Shown piece by piece: positions 49,041 through 57,589 of a DNA stretch of 64,000 bases. The notes under the pieces are model-generated. The model worked only from the letters and a program-made list of their open reading frames with translations, had not been told where the DNA came from and made no database searches. Source of the DNA: JAAYBF01 sp963715445. GTDB lineage: Bacteria; Actinomycetota; Thermoleophilia; Solirubrobacterales; Thermoleophilaceae. Location: positions 868,001 to 932,000 of the forward strand of contig OY970240.1 in NCBI GenBank assembly GCA_963715445.1, read 5' to 3'. The position numbers were made by a program, and so were the translations under genes. How positions within the stretch are numbered: the first letter of the stretch is position 1; each line of letters begins with the position of its first letter.

Positions 49041-50453
49041 TCAGACCTCCTGCACCTGCAGGAGGCTCGTGGAGCCGGGCTGCCCGCTCGGCAGCCCGGC
49101 GGTGATCGCGACGCGCTGCCCCCGCTCCACCCAGCCCAGCTCGAGCGACCGCGCGACGGCCTCTGCGATCAGCTCCTCCGTCACCTCGTGGCGGGGGATG
49201 TGGGCCGCCTCGACTCCCCACATCAGGCCGCAGCGGCGCACCACCTCGCTGGAGGGCGAGAGCCCGTAGATCGGCACTTCGGGCCGGTGGGCCGAGATCA
49301 GCCGCACCGAGCGCCCGGAGAGCGTCGGGCAGATGATCGCCGTCAACCCGAGCTGGCGGGCGGCGGCGCAGGCGTTGTAGGCGACGGTGTAGGCGGGGTC
49401 GCGCTCGTCGCGACGCACCCGATGCTCGTTCCAGCGCTCGTTGGGCACCGCGGTCTCGGTCTGAACGGCGATCGAGGCCATCATCGCCACCGCCTCGACC
49501 GGGTGGGCGCCGACCGCCGTCTCCTGCGAGAGCATCAGCGCGTCCGTCCCATCGAGGATCGCGTTGGCCACGTCCGTCACCTCCGCGCGCGTGGGGCGGG
49601 ACGAGGTGACCATCGACTCCAGCATCTGCGTCGCCGTGATCACCGGCCGCGCGTGAGCCCCAGCCAGCGCGATCACCCGCTTCTGCACCAGCGGCACCTG
49701 CTCGAGCGGGAGCTCGATCCCCAGGTCGCCGCGCGCGACCATCACGCAGTCCGAGGCCGTGATGATCTCCTCGGCGTTGCGCACCGCCTGCGGCTTCTCG
49801 ATCTTCGCGATCAAGGGCAGCGAGGTGTGCTCGCGCACGCTCTTCACGTCCTCCGGGCGGCGCACGAACGAGAGAGCCACCACATCGACCCCGATCGACT
49901 CGCCGAAGCGCAGCAGCTCGAGGTCACGCTCGGGCACCGCGGGCAGCGCCATCAGCTCGCCCGGGACGTTGACCCCCTGTCGCGAAGCGACCGTCCCGCC
50001 GAGATCGATACGGGTATCCACCTCGCTCTCCGCCTCGCGCACCGCCTCCACGCACAGCCGCACCGAACCGTCGGCGAGGAAGATCTCGTCACCGGGCTCC
50101 ACCGCCTGCGCGAGGCCCCGCCAAGCCACCGACATCCGCGTCGAGTCGCCCTCGATCGTCTCACCGCAGACCAGGGTCAGCATGTCGCCTACGTGCAGGT
50201 CGGCGACGTCGTCGCGCAGCGGCCCGATCCGCAGCTTCGGCCCGGGCAGGTCCTGGAGGATCGCCACCTGCCGCCCGGCCCTGTCCGATGCCGCGCGCAC
50301 GCGCTCGGCCGTCTCCGCCTGGCTCTCGGGCGTGCCGTGCGCGAAGTTCAGCCGTGCGACATCCATCCCCGCCTCCACGAGCCGCGCGAGCGTCTCGGAA
50401 TCGTCGGAGGCGGGCCCGATCGTGGCGACTATCTTCGTGCGGCGGGTCGGCAT
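49041..50453 (-). CDS. pyk: Pyruvate kinase
   Basis: A 470-residue glycolytic enzyme converting phosphoenolpyruvate and ADP to pyruvate and ATP. It shows TKIVATIGPAS, DVARLNFAHGTPE (the usual serine after NF is alanine here), LQDLPGPKLRIG, IAKIEKPQAVRNAEEI with the catalytic lysine, VMVARGDLGIELPLEQVP and ATQMLESMVTSSRPTRAEVTDV. The C-terminal allosteric domain is complete. It is five bases downstream of the phosphofructokinase gene, making a glycolytic pair. Confidence 0.95.
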   Translation of the reverse strand: MPTRRTKIVATIGPASDDSETLARLVEAGMDVARLNFAHGTPESQAETAERVRAASDRAGRQVAILQDLPGPKLRIGPLRDDVADLHVGDMLTLVCGETIEGDSTRMSVAWRGLAQAVEPGDEIFLADGSVRLCVEAVREAESEVDTRIDLGGTVASRQGVNVPGELMALPAVPERDLELLRFGESIGVDVVALSFVRRPEDVKSVREHTSLPLIAKIEKPQAVRNAEEIITASDCVMVARGDLGIELPLEQVPLVQKRVIALAGAHARPVITATQMLESMVTSSRPTRAEVTDVANAILDGTDALMLSQETAVGAHPVEAVAMMASIAVQTETAVPNERWNEHRVRRDERDPAYTVAYNACAAARQLGLTAIICPTLSGRSVRLISAHRPEVPIYGLSPSSEVVRRCGLMWGVEAAHIPRHEVTEELIAEAVARSLELGWVERGQRVAITAGLPSGQPGSTSLLQVQEV

Positions 50454-50458
50454 CGTCC

Positions 50459-51490
50459 TCAGCCGAAGAAGACTTCTGCCGTGGCATAGAGGTCGGGGTC
50501 CAGCAGCTTGGGCTCGCGCAGCGCCTCGTCGAGGCCGACTCGGACCATGTCCGTGGCGTGCAGGCCGACCATCTGGCCGAACGCCCCGTCGGCGACGGCG
50601 TCCATCGCGGCGACGCCGAAACGGGTGGCGAGCACTCGGTCGTAAGCGGTCGGGGTGCCGCCGCGCTGGATGTGGCCGAGGATCGTCATCCGGGTCTCGA
50701 AGCCCGTCCGGCGCTCGATCTCACGCTCGAGCTCGACGGCGATACCACCGAGGCGGACATGACCGAAGGCATCAACCTGCTTGTCGTCACCCACCTCCAT
50801 CCCGCCCGCCGGGGTGGCGCCCTCGGACACCACGACGATCGAGAAGGTGCGCCCGCCCGAGTGGCGGCGCTCGATGCTCGCACAGACGGCCTCGATGTCG
50901 AACGGCCGCTCAGGCACGAGGATCGCGTCGGCGCCGCCGGCCATCCCGCTGTAGGCGGCGATCCAGCCCGCGTGACGGCCCATCACCTCGAGGATCATCA
51001 CGCGGTGATGCGACTCTGCCGTGGTGTGCAAGCGGTCGATCGCGTCGGTCGCGATCTGGACGGCGGTCTGGAAGCCGAAGGTGAAGTCGGTGCCGCCGAG
51101 GTCGTTGTCGATCGTCTTCGGCACGCCGACGATCGGGATGCCCTGCTCCTCGTGGAGGCGGCGCGCCACGCCGAGCGTGTCCTCGCCGCCGATCGGGATC
51201 AGCGCATCGACACCGTGGGCCGCGAGCGTCGCGACGATCTGCTCGGCGCCGCCCTCTTCCTTGTAGGGATTGGTGCGCGAGCTGCCGAGGATCGTGCCAC
51301 CGCGCGGCAGGATGCCGGCGGTGGTCTGCGGCGTCAGCTCGGTGACGCTACCGGCGATCGCGCCGGCCCAGCCGTTGCGAAAGCCGACGAACTCGTGGTC
51401 GCCCAGCTGGGCCCCGCGCCGGACGATGCCACGGATGACTGCGTTCAGCCCGGGGCAGTCACCGCCCCCCGTGAGAATGCCGACGCGCAT
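50459..51490 (-). CDS. pfkA: 6-phosphofructokinase, pyrophosphate-type residues
   Basis: A 343-residue PFK-A-family enzyme phosphorylating fructose 6-phosphate. Conserved motifs: GILTGGGDCPGLNAVIRG, PIGGEDTLGVARR (residues 100-111), PKTIDNDLGGTD, VMGRHAGWIAAYSG and LGHIQRGGTPTAYD. Residue 104 is aspartate and residue 125 is lysine, the pair that marks pyrophosphate-dependent PFK (Amycolatopsis-like), whereas ATP enzymes carry glycine at both. So the phosphoryl donor is probably PPi and the reaction reversible. It is followed by pyk after five bases. Confidence 0.93.
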   Translation of the reverse strand: MRVGILTGGGDCPGLNAVIRGIVRRGAQLGDHEFVGFRNGWAGAIAGSVTELTPQTTAGILPRGGTILGSSRTNPYKEEGGAEQIVATLAAHGVDALIPIGGEDTLGVARRLHEEQGIPIVGVPKTIDNDLGGTDFTFGFQTAVQIATDAIDRLHTTAESHHRVMILEVMGRHAGWIAAYSGMAGGADAILVPERPFDIEAVCASIERRHSGGRTFSIVVVSEGATPAGGMEVGDDKQVDAFGHVRLGGIAVELEREIERRTGFETRMTILGHIQRGGTPTAYDRVLATRFGVAAMDAVADGAFGQMVGLHATDMVRVGLDEALREPKLLDPDLYATAEVFFG

Positions 51491-51493
51491 CCG

Positions 51494-51676
51494 CTAGCGC
51501 TTCCCCTTGTGCTCACCGCGCCCGGCTCGCTTCTCGTGCCGCTTGTCCTTCTCACCTCGCCCGCCGGATTCCGTCACCTCTCGCGGAGCCTCCTCGGGCA
51601 GCTGCCCGGACTCTTCGGCCTCGCCTTCGAAGTCCTCGTTGTCAGGCGTGTCGCGTTTGGGGGCTGCCGGCTCCAT
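51494..51676 (-). CDS. Small highly charged protein (60 aa)
   Basis: A 60-residue frame with alternating acidic (NEDFEGEAEESGQLPEEAP) and basic (KDKRHEKRAGRGEHKGKR) halves and no hydrophobic core, so it would be disordered. It starts inside the end of the amidotransferase-like gene (35-base overlap) and stops three bases before the phosphofructokinase start. Position in a tight operon supports it, but no homologue is known to me and it may be spurious. Confidence 0.4.
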   Translation of the reverse strand: MEPAAPKRDTPDNEDFEGEAEESGQLPEEAPREVTESGGRGEKDKRHEKRAGRGEHKGKR

Positions 51677-52397
51677 GATCCGATGCTACCCGCGGGTGAG
51701 CGGCGCCAACCAGCGCGGCGATGATCTTGCTGCGCTCGTCCACCTCGGGGTGCCAGAGGACCCCCAAGGCGAAATCGTGCTCGGTCGACTCGATCGCCTC
51801 GACGATGCCGTCGGGCAGGGCGTGGCCGGTCGCCTTCAGGCCCTCGCCCAGCTCGTCGACCGCCTGGTGGTGGTGGGACTTGACCGTCGTCCGCTCGGCC
51901 TCCACGGCGCGCGCCGCGAGCGAGCCGGGCTCGAGCTTCACCTCGTGCTCGGAGAAGGTGCCCGGCGTCCCGAGGTGATGGTCGTCGCCCACGATCTCCG
52001 GCAGGTGCTGGTGGAGGGTCCCGCCGAGCGCCACGTTGAGCATCTGCCCGCCGCGGCAGATGCCGAGCACCGGGATGCCGCGCTCGAGCGCGCGGTGGGT
52101 GAGCGCCAGCTCGAAGCGGTCGCGGTCGGGCCGGGTCTCGCCGGTCTTGGGATGCGGCACGGCGCCGTAGGAGCCGGGGTCGATGTCGGCTCCGCCCGTG
52201 AGGATCAGCCCGTCGATCCGGTCGAGCAGGTCGTCCGGCGCCTCCGCTGCCGCATCGTCGGGCGCCAGGATCAGCGCGTGGGCGTCGGCGCGCTGGATCG
52301 CATCCACGTACGCACGCGGCGTCAGCACAGCCGGGGAGTCCCAGTGGCTCCATCGCGCCTGCTCTACGGCGGCGCAGATTCCGATCCCAACGCTCAT
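51642..52397 (-). CDS. Gamma-glutamyl-gamma-aminobutyrate hydrolase-like class I amidotransferase (peptidase C26)
   Basis: A 251-residue class I glutamine amidotransferase-fold hydrolase, PuuD-like. The catalytic cysteine is in VLGICRGGQMLNVALGG, the histidine-glutamate pair in FALGVLWHPEVDE, and the substrate-side segment TGGADIDPGSYGAVPHP is characteristic of PuuD and related enzymes that cleave gamma-glutamyl bonds in polyamine or GABA breakdown. No other polyamine genes are close. It lies upstream of the phosphofructokinase gene on the same strand. Confidence 0.87.
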   Translation of the reverse strand: MSVGIGICAAVEQARWSHWDSPAVLTPRAYVDAIQRADAHALILAPDDAAAEAPDDLLDRIDGLILTGGADIDPGSYGAVPHPKTGETRPDRDRFELALTHRALERGIPVLGICRGGQMLNVALGGTLHQHLPEIVGDDHHLGTPGTFSEHEVKLEPGSLAARAVEAERTTVKSHHHQAVDELGEGLKATGHALPDGIVEAIESTEHDFALGVLWHPEVDERSKIIAALVGAAHPRVASDHGAGSPQTRHA

Positions 52398-52448
52398 CGC
52401 CTACACCGTACTTGCGCATACGGGGAAGGGGCGCCCGCGGTTCAGGGG

Positions 52449-52454
52449 TAGGAT
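52449..52454 (+). promoter_or_regulatory. Putative -10 element of a leaderless transcript
   Basis: TAGGAT ends eight bases before ATG 52463 with no Shine-Dalgarno sequence in between, the same layout as upstream of glyS. Confidence 0.4.
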
Positions 52455-52462
52455 CGGCCGAC

Positions 52463-52702
52463 ATGGACCTACGCAAGGAACAGGTGGTGGTCGAGACCGA
52501 CCGCTATCGCGTCACCGGGCGGATGACGCTGCCCTCCGAGGGGTATCGCAGCCGCCTCTCCGATCACATCAATCGCGATGAGCTCGAGTTCTTCACGATC
52601 GAGGATGCCGAGCTGACGCCGCTCGACGGCGGCGAGAAGTGGAGCACCCCGGTCCTGATGCTCGCCCGCGCCCATGTGCGCCTCGTCATCCCGGTCGACT
52701 GA
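52463..52702 (+). CDS. Conserved-looking small protein (79 aa), unknown function
   Basis: A 79-residue protein of beta-rich composition: VVVETDRYRVTGRMTLPSEG, then SRLSDHINRDELEFFTIEDA and a terminal strand ARAHVRLVIPVD. I recognise no domain; the shape resembles small proteins that sit near tRNA or translation genes in this group. ATG 52463 follows a leaderless-type -10 element. The following hydrolase starts 52 bases later on the same strand. Confidence 0.65.
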   Translation: MDLRKEQVVVETDRYRVTGRMTLPSEGYRSRLSDHINRDELEFFTIEDAELTPLDGGEKWSTPVLMLARAHVRLVIPVD

Positions 52703-52754
52703 TCGCCCGCAGGACCGGATCTCACATTCCGGCGCGCTGCGGCGTTGACGTGGC

Positions 52755-53642
52755 ATGAACCGTCAAGACCTCCACTTCCCCTCGGGCGCGGATGTGTGCG
52801 CCGCGTGGCTGTATCCCGCGGCAGGAGCCTCGGGCGCCACGACGGAACCCTCGGACGCCGCGCCGATCGTCGTGATGGCTCACGGCCTGTCCGGAACGCG
52901 CCGCGACCGGCTGGGGCCGTTCGCCGAGCGCTTCGCGGCGGCGGGCATCGCGGCGCTCGTGTTCGACCATCGCGGCTTCGGGGACAGTGCCGGCGAGCCG
53001 GATCTGTTCCAGCCGGCCCGACAGCTCGAGGACTGGCGGGCGGCGATCGGCTTCGCCCGCTCGCTGCCCGGCATCGACGCCGACCGCGTTGCCACGTTCG
53101 GGTCCTCCATGGGCGGGGGCAACGCGCTTGCCGCCGCCGCTGACGACCCTCGCGTGGCGGCGGCCGTCAGCCAGGTCCCCTTCCTCGACATGTGGAGCCA
53201 GGCCCATCGATCGTCTGCGCGGGTCACCGCCCGGATGCTGCTCGCGGCCATCCTCGGCCGCCACCTGCCGGCGATCGGGCAGCCGAGCGAGGCTGCCTTC
53301 ATCAACGCGCCGGGCGGAGAGGAAGGCTGGCTACGAGTCGTGGCCGGCGGCGAGGACTCGCGCTGGCGCAACCGCGTCTCCGCGCGCTGGCTCCTGCGCC
53401 CTCCCTACCGCCCCGCCAAGCACGCAGCCACGCTCCACTGCCCCTGGCTCGTCTGCGTCGGCGAGGCCGACCGGGTCGCCAAGCCCGGGCCGGCGATCGC
53501 CGCGGCACGGCGCGCCCCGCTCGGCGAGCTCCATACCTACCCGGGCGTGGACCACTTCGACATCTACGACGGGCCTGAGCACGAAGCGGTGGTCGCCGAC
53601 GAGCTCGCCTTCCTCCGCCGGCACCTCCTGAACGCCGGCTGA
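52755..53642 (+). CDS. Alpha/beta hydrolase
   Basis: A 295-residue serine hydrolase. The oxyanion motif is VVMAHGLSGTRRDRLG, the nucleophile elbow GSSMGG (Ser118), with the acid in CVGEADRVAK and the histidine in GVDHFDIYDG. The domain order resembles X-Pro dipeptidyl-peptidase-like/DUF1749 hydrolases, which have a helical lid between strands 6 and 7 (here about residues 130-215). Substrate unknown. It precedes the tRNA-Ser gene on the opposite strand. Confidence 0.84.
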   Translation: MNRQDLHFPSGADVCAAWLYPAAGASGATTEPSDAAPIVVMAHGLSGTRRDRLGPFAERFAAAGIAALVFDHRGFGDSAGEPDLFQPARQLEDWRAAIGFARSLPGIDADRVATFGSSMGGGNALAAAADDPRVAAAVSQVPFLDMWSQAHRSSARVTARMLLAAILGRHLPAIGQPSEAAFINAPGGEEGWLRVVAGGEDSRWRNRVSARWLLRPPYRPAKHAATLHCPWLVCVGEADRVAKPGPAIAAARRAPLGELHTYPGVDHFDIYDGPEHEAVVADELAFLRRHLLNAG

Positions 53643-53654
53643 GCCCCTGCAAAA

Positions 53655-53741
53655 CGGTGAGGGTGGGATTCGAACCCACGATACGGTTTCCCGCATACAC
53701 GCTTTCCAAGCGTGCTCCTTAAGCCACTCGGACACCTCACC
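53655..53741 (-). tRNA. tRNA-Ser (GGA)
   Basis: An 87-base class II tRNA: acceptor GGTGAGG with CCTCACC, anticodon loop TTGGAAA (anticodon GGA, reading TCC/TCT), a long variable arm, T-arm GTGGG-TTCGAAT-CCCAC, discriminator G. The 3' CCA is not encoded. It lies between two genes on opposite strands. Confidence 0.96.
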
Positions 53742-53782
53742 CGTGGTGATCGCGAAGCCTAGAGGCTCGCGCCCAGCCGCGG

Positions 53783-54355
53783 CTAGAGGCCGAGGCCGCG
53801 CACGCCGGGCTCGTTCCAGCCGAGGTGGTGGGCCAGCTCGTGGCGCACGGTTCGCTCGACCTGCGCCCTCAGGAGCTCGGGGTCGTGCGCGAAATCACGC
53901 TCGAGGGTGTCCTGGTAGATGACGATCTTGTCGGGGTAGTTGTCACGGGCGACGGTGTCGCCGATGTAGTGCCCGTAGGCGCTGTGCTCGCGCCCGAGAT
54001 GGGAGATGACGACCGGGACGTGGCGCAGGACCTCCTGGAACTCGTCCGGGAGCTCGTCGATCGCCGTGATCACCAGCTCGTCGAACTCGGTCGGCGGGCG
54101 CTCGGCGGGAGGCATCTGGGCGAGCTTCTCGCTGCGCATGACGATCCGGTCGATCTCCTCCTCGCTGGGCCCATCGCCCATGAGGACCACCGTCCCCCAA
54201 GCCGTGAAGAGCACCAGGGCAATGGCGCCCATCAGGAGGGTGAGCAGGTCCTCCGCGCCGGACAGCTCCGGCGGATTGATCAGGAACAGCAGCAGCCCCA
54301 CCACGAATGCGGCCGTGGCCGCTGCCCGCAGCGGTGCGCGGAGCGTTTCCCTCAT
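53783..54355 (-). CDS. Membrane-anchored zincin-type metallopeptidase family protein
   Basis: A 190-residue protein. Two hydrophobic segments (AAFVVGLLLFLINP and LLMGAIALVLFTAWGTVVL) anchor it at residues 14-62. The soluble C-terminal domain of the zincin-1 type has FDELVITAIDELPDEFQEVL, DTLERDF, and the metal motif VRHELAHHLGWNE (H-E-x2-H). Small proteins with this domain are proposed metallopeptidases, but activity is rarely shown. The N-terminal anchor is an addition to the usual 110-residue form. Confidence 0.8.
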   Translation of the reverse strand: MRETLRAPLRAAATAAFVVGLLLFLINPPELSGAEDLLTLLMGAIALVLFTAWGTVVLMGDGPSEEEIDRIVMRSEKLAQMPPAERPPTEFDELVITAIDELPDEFQEVLRHVPVVISHLGREHSAYGHYIGDTVARDNYPDKIVIYQDTLERDFAHDPELLRAQVERTVRHELAHHLGWNEPGVRGLGL

Positions 54356-54395
54356 GGGACCAGCCTAGAGGGAGGGGCAAGCTGGCCAGCCAGCC

Positions 54396-55313
54396 ATGTA
54401 CCGTGCCGGCTCTCTCGTGGACCCGCAGGCCGAACAGCAGACGCCCGCGACCGACTTCGACCGCGCGACGGCCCTCAGCCCGCTCGGCGACGGTCGCTTC
54501 GCGGGCGAGGTCGAGGATGGGTGGGGCGCCCCGCCCGGCCCCAACGGCGGCTACCTGGCGGCGATCCTCACACGTGCCCTGGAGAGCGTCGTGGCACCGA
54601 ACGGCGACCGTCAGTTGCGCACGCTGACCACCCACTACCTGCGCCCCTCGCAGCCGGGCCCGATCGAGGTGCGGATCGAGACGATCCGCGCCGGCAGACG
54701 CTTCTCCACCGGCCGCGCAACCGCCCTCCAGAACGGCAAGGAGGTGATGACCGCGCTCGGCGCGTTCTCCACTCCCGGGCTGCCCGGCGCGGCTACCTGG
54801 TCGCCGCCGATGCCCGCGGTCGCTCCGGCGCCATCCCGCGAAGCCGGGCGCCTGCCGCCCGACGACTACCGCCCCGACAGCGACGCGTGGCTCGCCGTCA
54901 CCCCCGAGATGCCGTCGATCGTCTCGCGCGTGAAGATTGCGCCGCGACTCGGCGGCACCCCGTTCTCGGGCCGGGAGCTCGCGCCCGGCGAGGCCGCCGA
55001 GACCGGCGGCTGGATCGAGCCGCCCACCCCACGCCGGATCGACGCGGCCTACCTCGTGCTGCTCGCCGACGTCTGGTGGCCGCCGTCGCTGGAGCCGCTG
55101 ACCGAGCTGGCGATAGCCCCGACGATCGACCTGACCGTCCACATCCGCGCAGACCTCCCGTCAGGCGACCTGCCCGACCAGCCCGTCCTCGGGCGCTTCC
55201 GCACCACGGCCGCCGTCAACGGGATGATGGAGGAGGACGGCGAGCTGTTCCTCGCAGACGGCACCCTCCTCGCCCAGTCGCGCCAGCTGGCGCTGCTCGC
55301 GCCGCTCGGCTGA
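54396..55313 (+). CDS. Acyl-CoA thioesterase family protein (double hot-dog)
   Basis: A 305-residue TesB-like double hot-dog protein. The first hot-dog has LGDGRFAGEVEDGWG, PPGPNGGYLAAILTRALE and HYLRPSQPGPIEVRIETI. The second covers about residues 190-305 (LVLLADVWWPPSLEPLTEL, LTVHIRADLP, EDGELFLADGTLLAQSRQLA); the aspartate in ADVWWPP matches the active-site region of this family. Hydrolysis of acyl-CoA is likely; chain length unknown. Starts at ATG 54396. Confidence 0.85.
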   Translation: MYRAGSLVDPQAEQQTPATDFDRATALSPLGDGRFAGEVEDGWGAPPGPNGGYLAAILTRALESVVAPNGDRQLRTLTTHYLRPSQPGPIEVRIETIRAGRRFSTGRATALQNGKEVMTALGAFSTPGLPGAATWSPPMPAVAPAPSREAGRLPPDDYRPDSDAWLAVTPEMPSIVSRVKIAPRLGGTPFSGRELAPGEAAETGGWIEPPTPRRIDAAYLVLLADVWWPPSLEPLTELAIAPTIDLTVHIRADLPSGDLPDQPVLGRFRTTAAVNGMMEEDGELFLADGTLLAQSRQLALLAPLG

Positions 55314-55368
55314 CGGCCCAGTCGTGACAGCCGGCCCGAGCGACGGCGCCGGGCGTTCAGTTCGAGCG

Positions 55369-55986
55369 ATGACTACCCGGCAGAGCATCTTCAGCGGGAT
55401 GAGCCGCTCGACGTGCGTGGCGCTGGCAGGGCTCTGTGCGTTCGGCGCGGCGGGCTGCGTGCCCGGACTGCCGGCCGTGGAGGCCAATCGGCACGGCGCC
55501 GGGGAGATCATGCGCGTGATCGACGGCGACACGATCGACGTGGCCCGAGCCAGCGGCAAGACGGAGACCGTGCGCCTGATCGGCATCGACACGCCGGAGA
55601 CCAAGCGCCCCAACACCCCCGTGGAGTGCGGAGGCCGCGAGGCGACCCACAGCATGATCCGCCTGGCCTTCGGCTCTGGAGCAGACGACGATCGCGACGG
55701 GCTCTTCGACCGGGGCGAGGGCGAAGGCCGCCGGGTGACCCTGCGCACGGACCGCAGCCAGAACCGCCGCGACCGCTACGGACGTCTGCTCGCCTACGTG
55801 AAGCTCCGCCGCGGGCCGCAGCTCAACCTCGCCCAGGTGCGTCGCGGCTGGGCCGAGACCTACGTCTTCGCCGACAGGCCGTTCAGGCTCGCCGACCGCT
55901 TCCACGCCGCCGAGCGCCGCGCCGCCGAGGCGGGCCGCGGCGCCTGGCACCTCTGCGGCGGCAGCTTCCACGTACCGGCCCGCTAG
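55369..55986 (+). CDS. Secreted thermonuclease (SNase-like)
   Basis: A 205-residue nuclease of the staphylococcal nuclease family. Signal with AAGC at about residue 28-31, possibly a lipoprotein. Catalytic motifs: VIDGDTIDV, VRLIGIDTPETKRP (first arginine), TPVECGGREA (glutamate), and DRYGRLLAYV (second arginine). It cleaves DNA and RNA with calcium. A GTG at 55324 could extend the N-terminus, but ATG 55369 fits the signal peptide better. It follows the thioesterase after 55 bases. Confidence 0.9.
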   Translation: MTTRQSIFSGMSRSTCVALAGLCAFGAAGCVPGLPAVEANRHGAGEIMRVIDGDTIDVARASGKTETVRLIGIDTPETKRPNTPVECGGREATHSMIRLAFGSGADDDRDGLFDRGEGEGRRVTLRTDRSQNRRDRYGRLLAYVKLRRGPQLNLAQVRRGWAETYVFADRPFRLADRFHAAERRAAEAGRGAWHLCGGSFHVPAR

Positions 55987-56106
55987 CCAGGCCTCCCAGC
56001 TCCGAGTCTCGGTCTGCTCCCTTGCGGATCATCAACCTGCATATATGCTATGTCCCTCAGCGCCAGGTGCTCCTGGCTCAGGCACCCAAACCGAGGGAAG
56101 ACGGCC

Positions 56107-56883
56107 ATGAAGATCAGGACGTTCGCTGCGTTGACCTTTGCCCTTACCGCGTTGCCCGCGTCTGCGCTGGCAGACGGCGACCAGTCGATCGCCTCCACCT
56201 CGGCTGCGACCAAGCCGAAGGTCTCCCTGACGCTGCCGGTGGCTGACGCCGGCGTCAAGGGAACATTCAGTTGGACGGCTTCCAAGGTCAAGCGCAGCCA
56301 CCGCCTGGTGCTTCAGCGCCAAGTCGGCACCGGCAAGGTATGGCGCACCATGCGCCGTCTGTCCAAGCATGGCGGCTCAGGCAGCCTGCCCGCCTTTGCG
56401 CTTGGCACCTATCGGCTGCGCATCGCCGTCTTCGACAAGCACCGGGCCATGCTGACTCCGCAGCAGAAGCGGCTCTACGTCTTCGGGCAGGTGCCGTTCT
56501 CCGCCCTGTTCCGCCAATCGGGCGGCATCTACACCATGCCCACTCAGTCCTTCGCGTGGAGGCTCGAAGGCCACGCTCAACCGGACTACGAAACCTTCGT
56601 CACCGTTCAGCGCAGCCCCTGCCGGTCGGTCCATGTGGACTTCGTAGGACGCCTGTACTCGGAGACAGGCCCCGACGAGACAGTCACCGCGACCATCGCA
56701 CAAGAGAGCCGGGATGCGGTCAGCGCGACAGCGCAGGCTGGCACCGTCGGGGCCGTTGACGCAATCGTCGTCCCGGGCCAATCCTGGTCACTCAACATGA
56801 CCTACAACGGAACCCGCTGGGACAGCATGAACACATACGTCAATGGATCAGCCAGCTGCTTCAGCGCCAAAGAGCTGACATGA
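56107..56883 (+). CDS. Secreted protein of unknown function
   Basis: A 258-residue exported protein. Signal: FAALTFALTALPASALA. The first mature half has Ig-like strands (SLTLPVADAGVKGTFSWTAS then SHRLVLQRQ, ALGTYRLRIAVFDK), followed by a second beta-domain with a cysteine (SPCRSVHVDF) and another near the end (GSASCFSAKELT), possibly a disulfide. I recognise no family. GAGGGAAG lies eight bases before ATG 56107. Codon use is less GC-rich than neighbours, suggesting later arrival. Confidence 0.7.
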   Translation: MKIRTFAALTFALTALPASALADGDQSIASTSAATKPKVSLTLPVADAGVKGTFSWTASKVKRSHRLVLQRQVGTGKVWRTMRRLSKHGGSGSLPAFALGTYRLRIAVFDKHRAMLTPQQKRLYVFGQVPFSALFRQSGGIYTMPTQSFAWRLEGHAQPDYETFVTVQRSPCRSVHVDFVGRLYSETGPDETVTATIAQESRDAVSATAQAGTVGAVDAIVVPGQSWSLNMTYNGTRWDSMNTYVNGSASCFSAKELT

Positions 56884-56982
56884 GCCCGCCAGCCGTCCCT
56901 GCCTGAGTAAGAGTTGAGCCCCTTACGGCGCCCACCGCAACCTGAACCGGCGAGCCGGCCCGCCGGGGGGCAGCCGCGTCTG

Positions 56983-57474
56983 ATGACAACGGAGCAGATG
57001 CTGCTGGCGGCCGCCGAGTTCACTTGCCAGCTCGTCGGCAGCAACCGCTGCCGCAAGCTCACCAGCAACAGCCTGGGGCTGTGCGGGCAGGAGCTTTTGG
57101 CTTGGTTCGATGAGACCGACCAGCTCGACCTGTTTCTGCCGGTCGAGCTGTCCCGAGGTGGCGGCAAGGCATCGGTGGGCTGCGTCTTGACGTTGCAGGA
57201 CCGGGCTGTCTTCGCCTGGCTGGAAGGAAGCTTCAAATTGCGGAGGTTCCAGATGCGCAACTGCGAGGCCGTCGTGCCCTACGACACCATCACCCGAACA
57301 GAGATCACCAGTCGGCCAGCCGGCAAGTTCTCAGGAGCCCAGGAACAGCTGCAAGTCGTCGCCGCAGACGACTGGACGATCCGCTTCAAGGGCCTTGAGA
57401 GCCAAGAGGTGAACCTGCCAGCCGTCCTGGAAAGCGCCCTGCTGGGGTTCACGCGGTTTCCCAGGGCCCAATAG
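56983..57474 (+). CDS. Unknown protein with PH-like fold appearance
   Basis: A 163-residue soluble protein: LGLCGQELLAWFDETDQLDL at residues 28-50, VGCVLTLQDRAVFAWLEGSF, YDTITRTEITSRPAGKF and ADDWTIRFKGLESQEVNLPA. The pattern (strand, D-R-A-V-F-A-W, then basic-acidic turns and a C-terminal strand/helix) resembles bacterial PH-like domains. No signal. I do not recognise the function. It uses lower-GC codons like its upstream neighbour. ATG 56983 has a weak purine-rich site. Confidence 0.6.
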   Translation: MTTEQMLLAAAEFTCQLVGSNRCRKLTSNSLGLCGQELLAWFDETDQLDLFLPVELSRGGGKASVGCVLTLQDRAVFAWLEGSFKLRRFQMRNCEAVVPYDTITRTEITSRPAGKFSGAQEQLQVVAADDWTIRFKGLESQEVNLPAVLESALLGFTRFPRAQ

Positions 57475-57589
57475 CGGCTCCCCTGTCCGGCGAGAGCGCC
57501 GCTTTTGCCGACCGCCGGCTAATGGTCCAGTCCGACTGTGTCGATGGGCACAGGTCGGCCAACTCAAAACATTCAGACAGGGGACAGCG

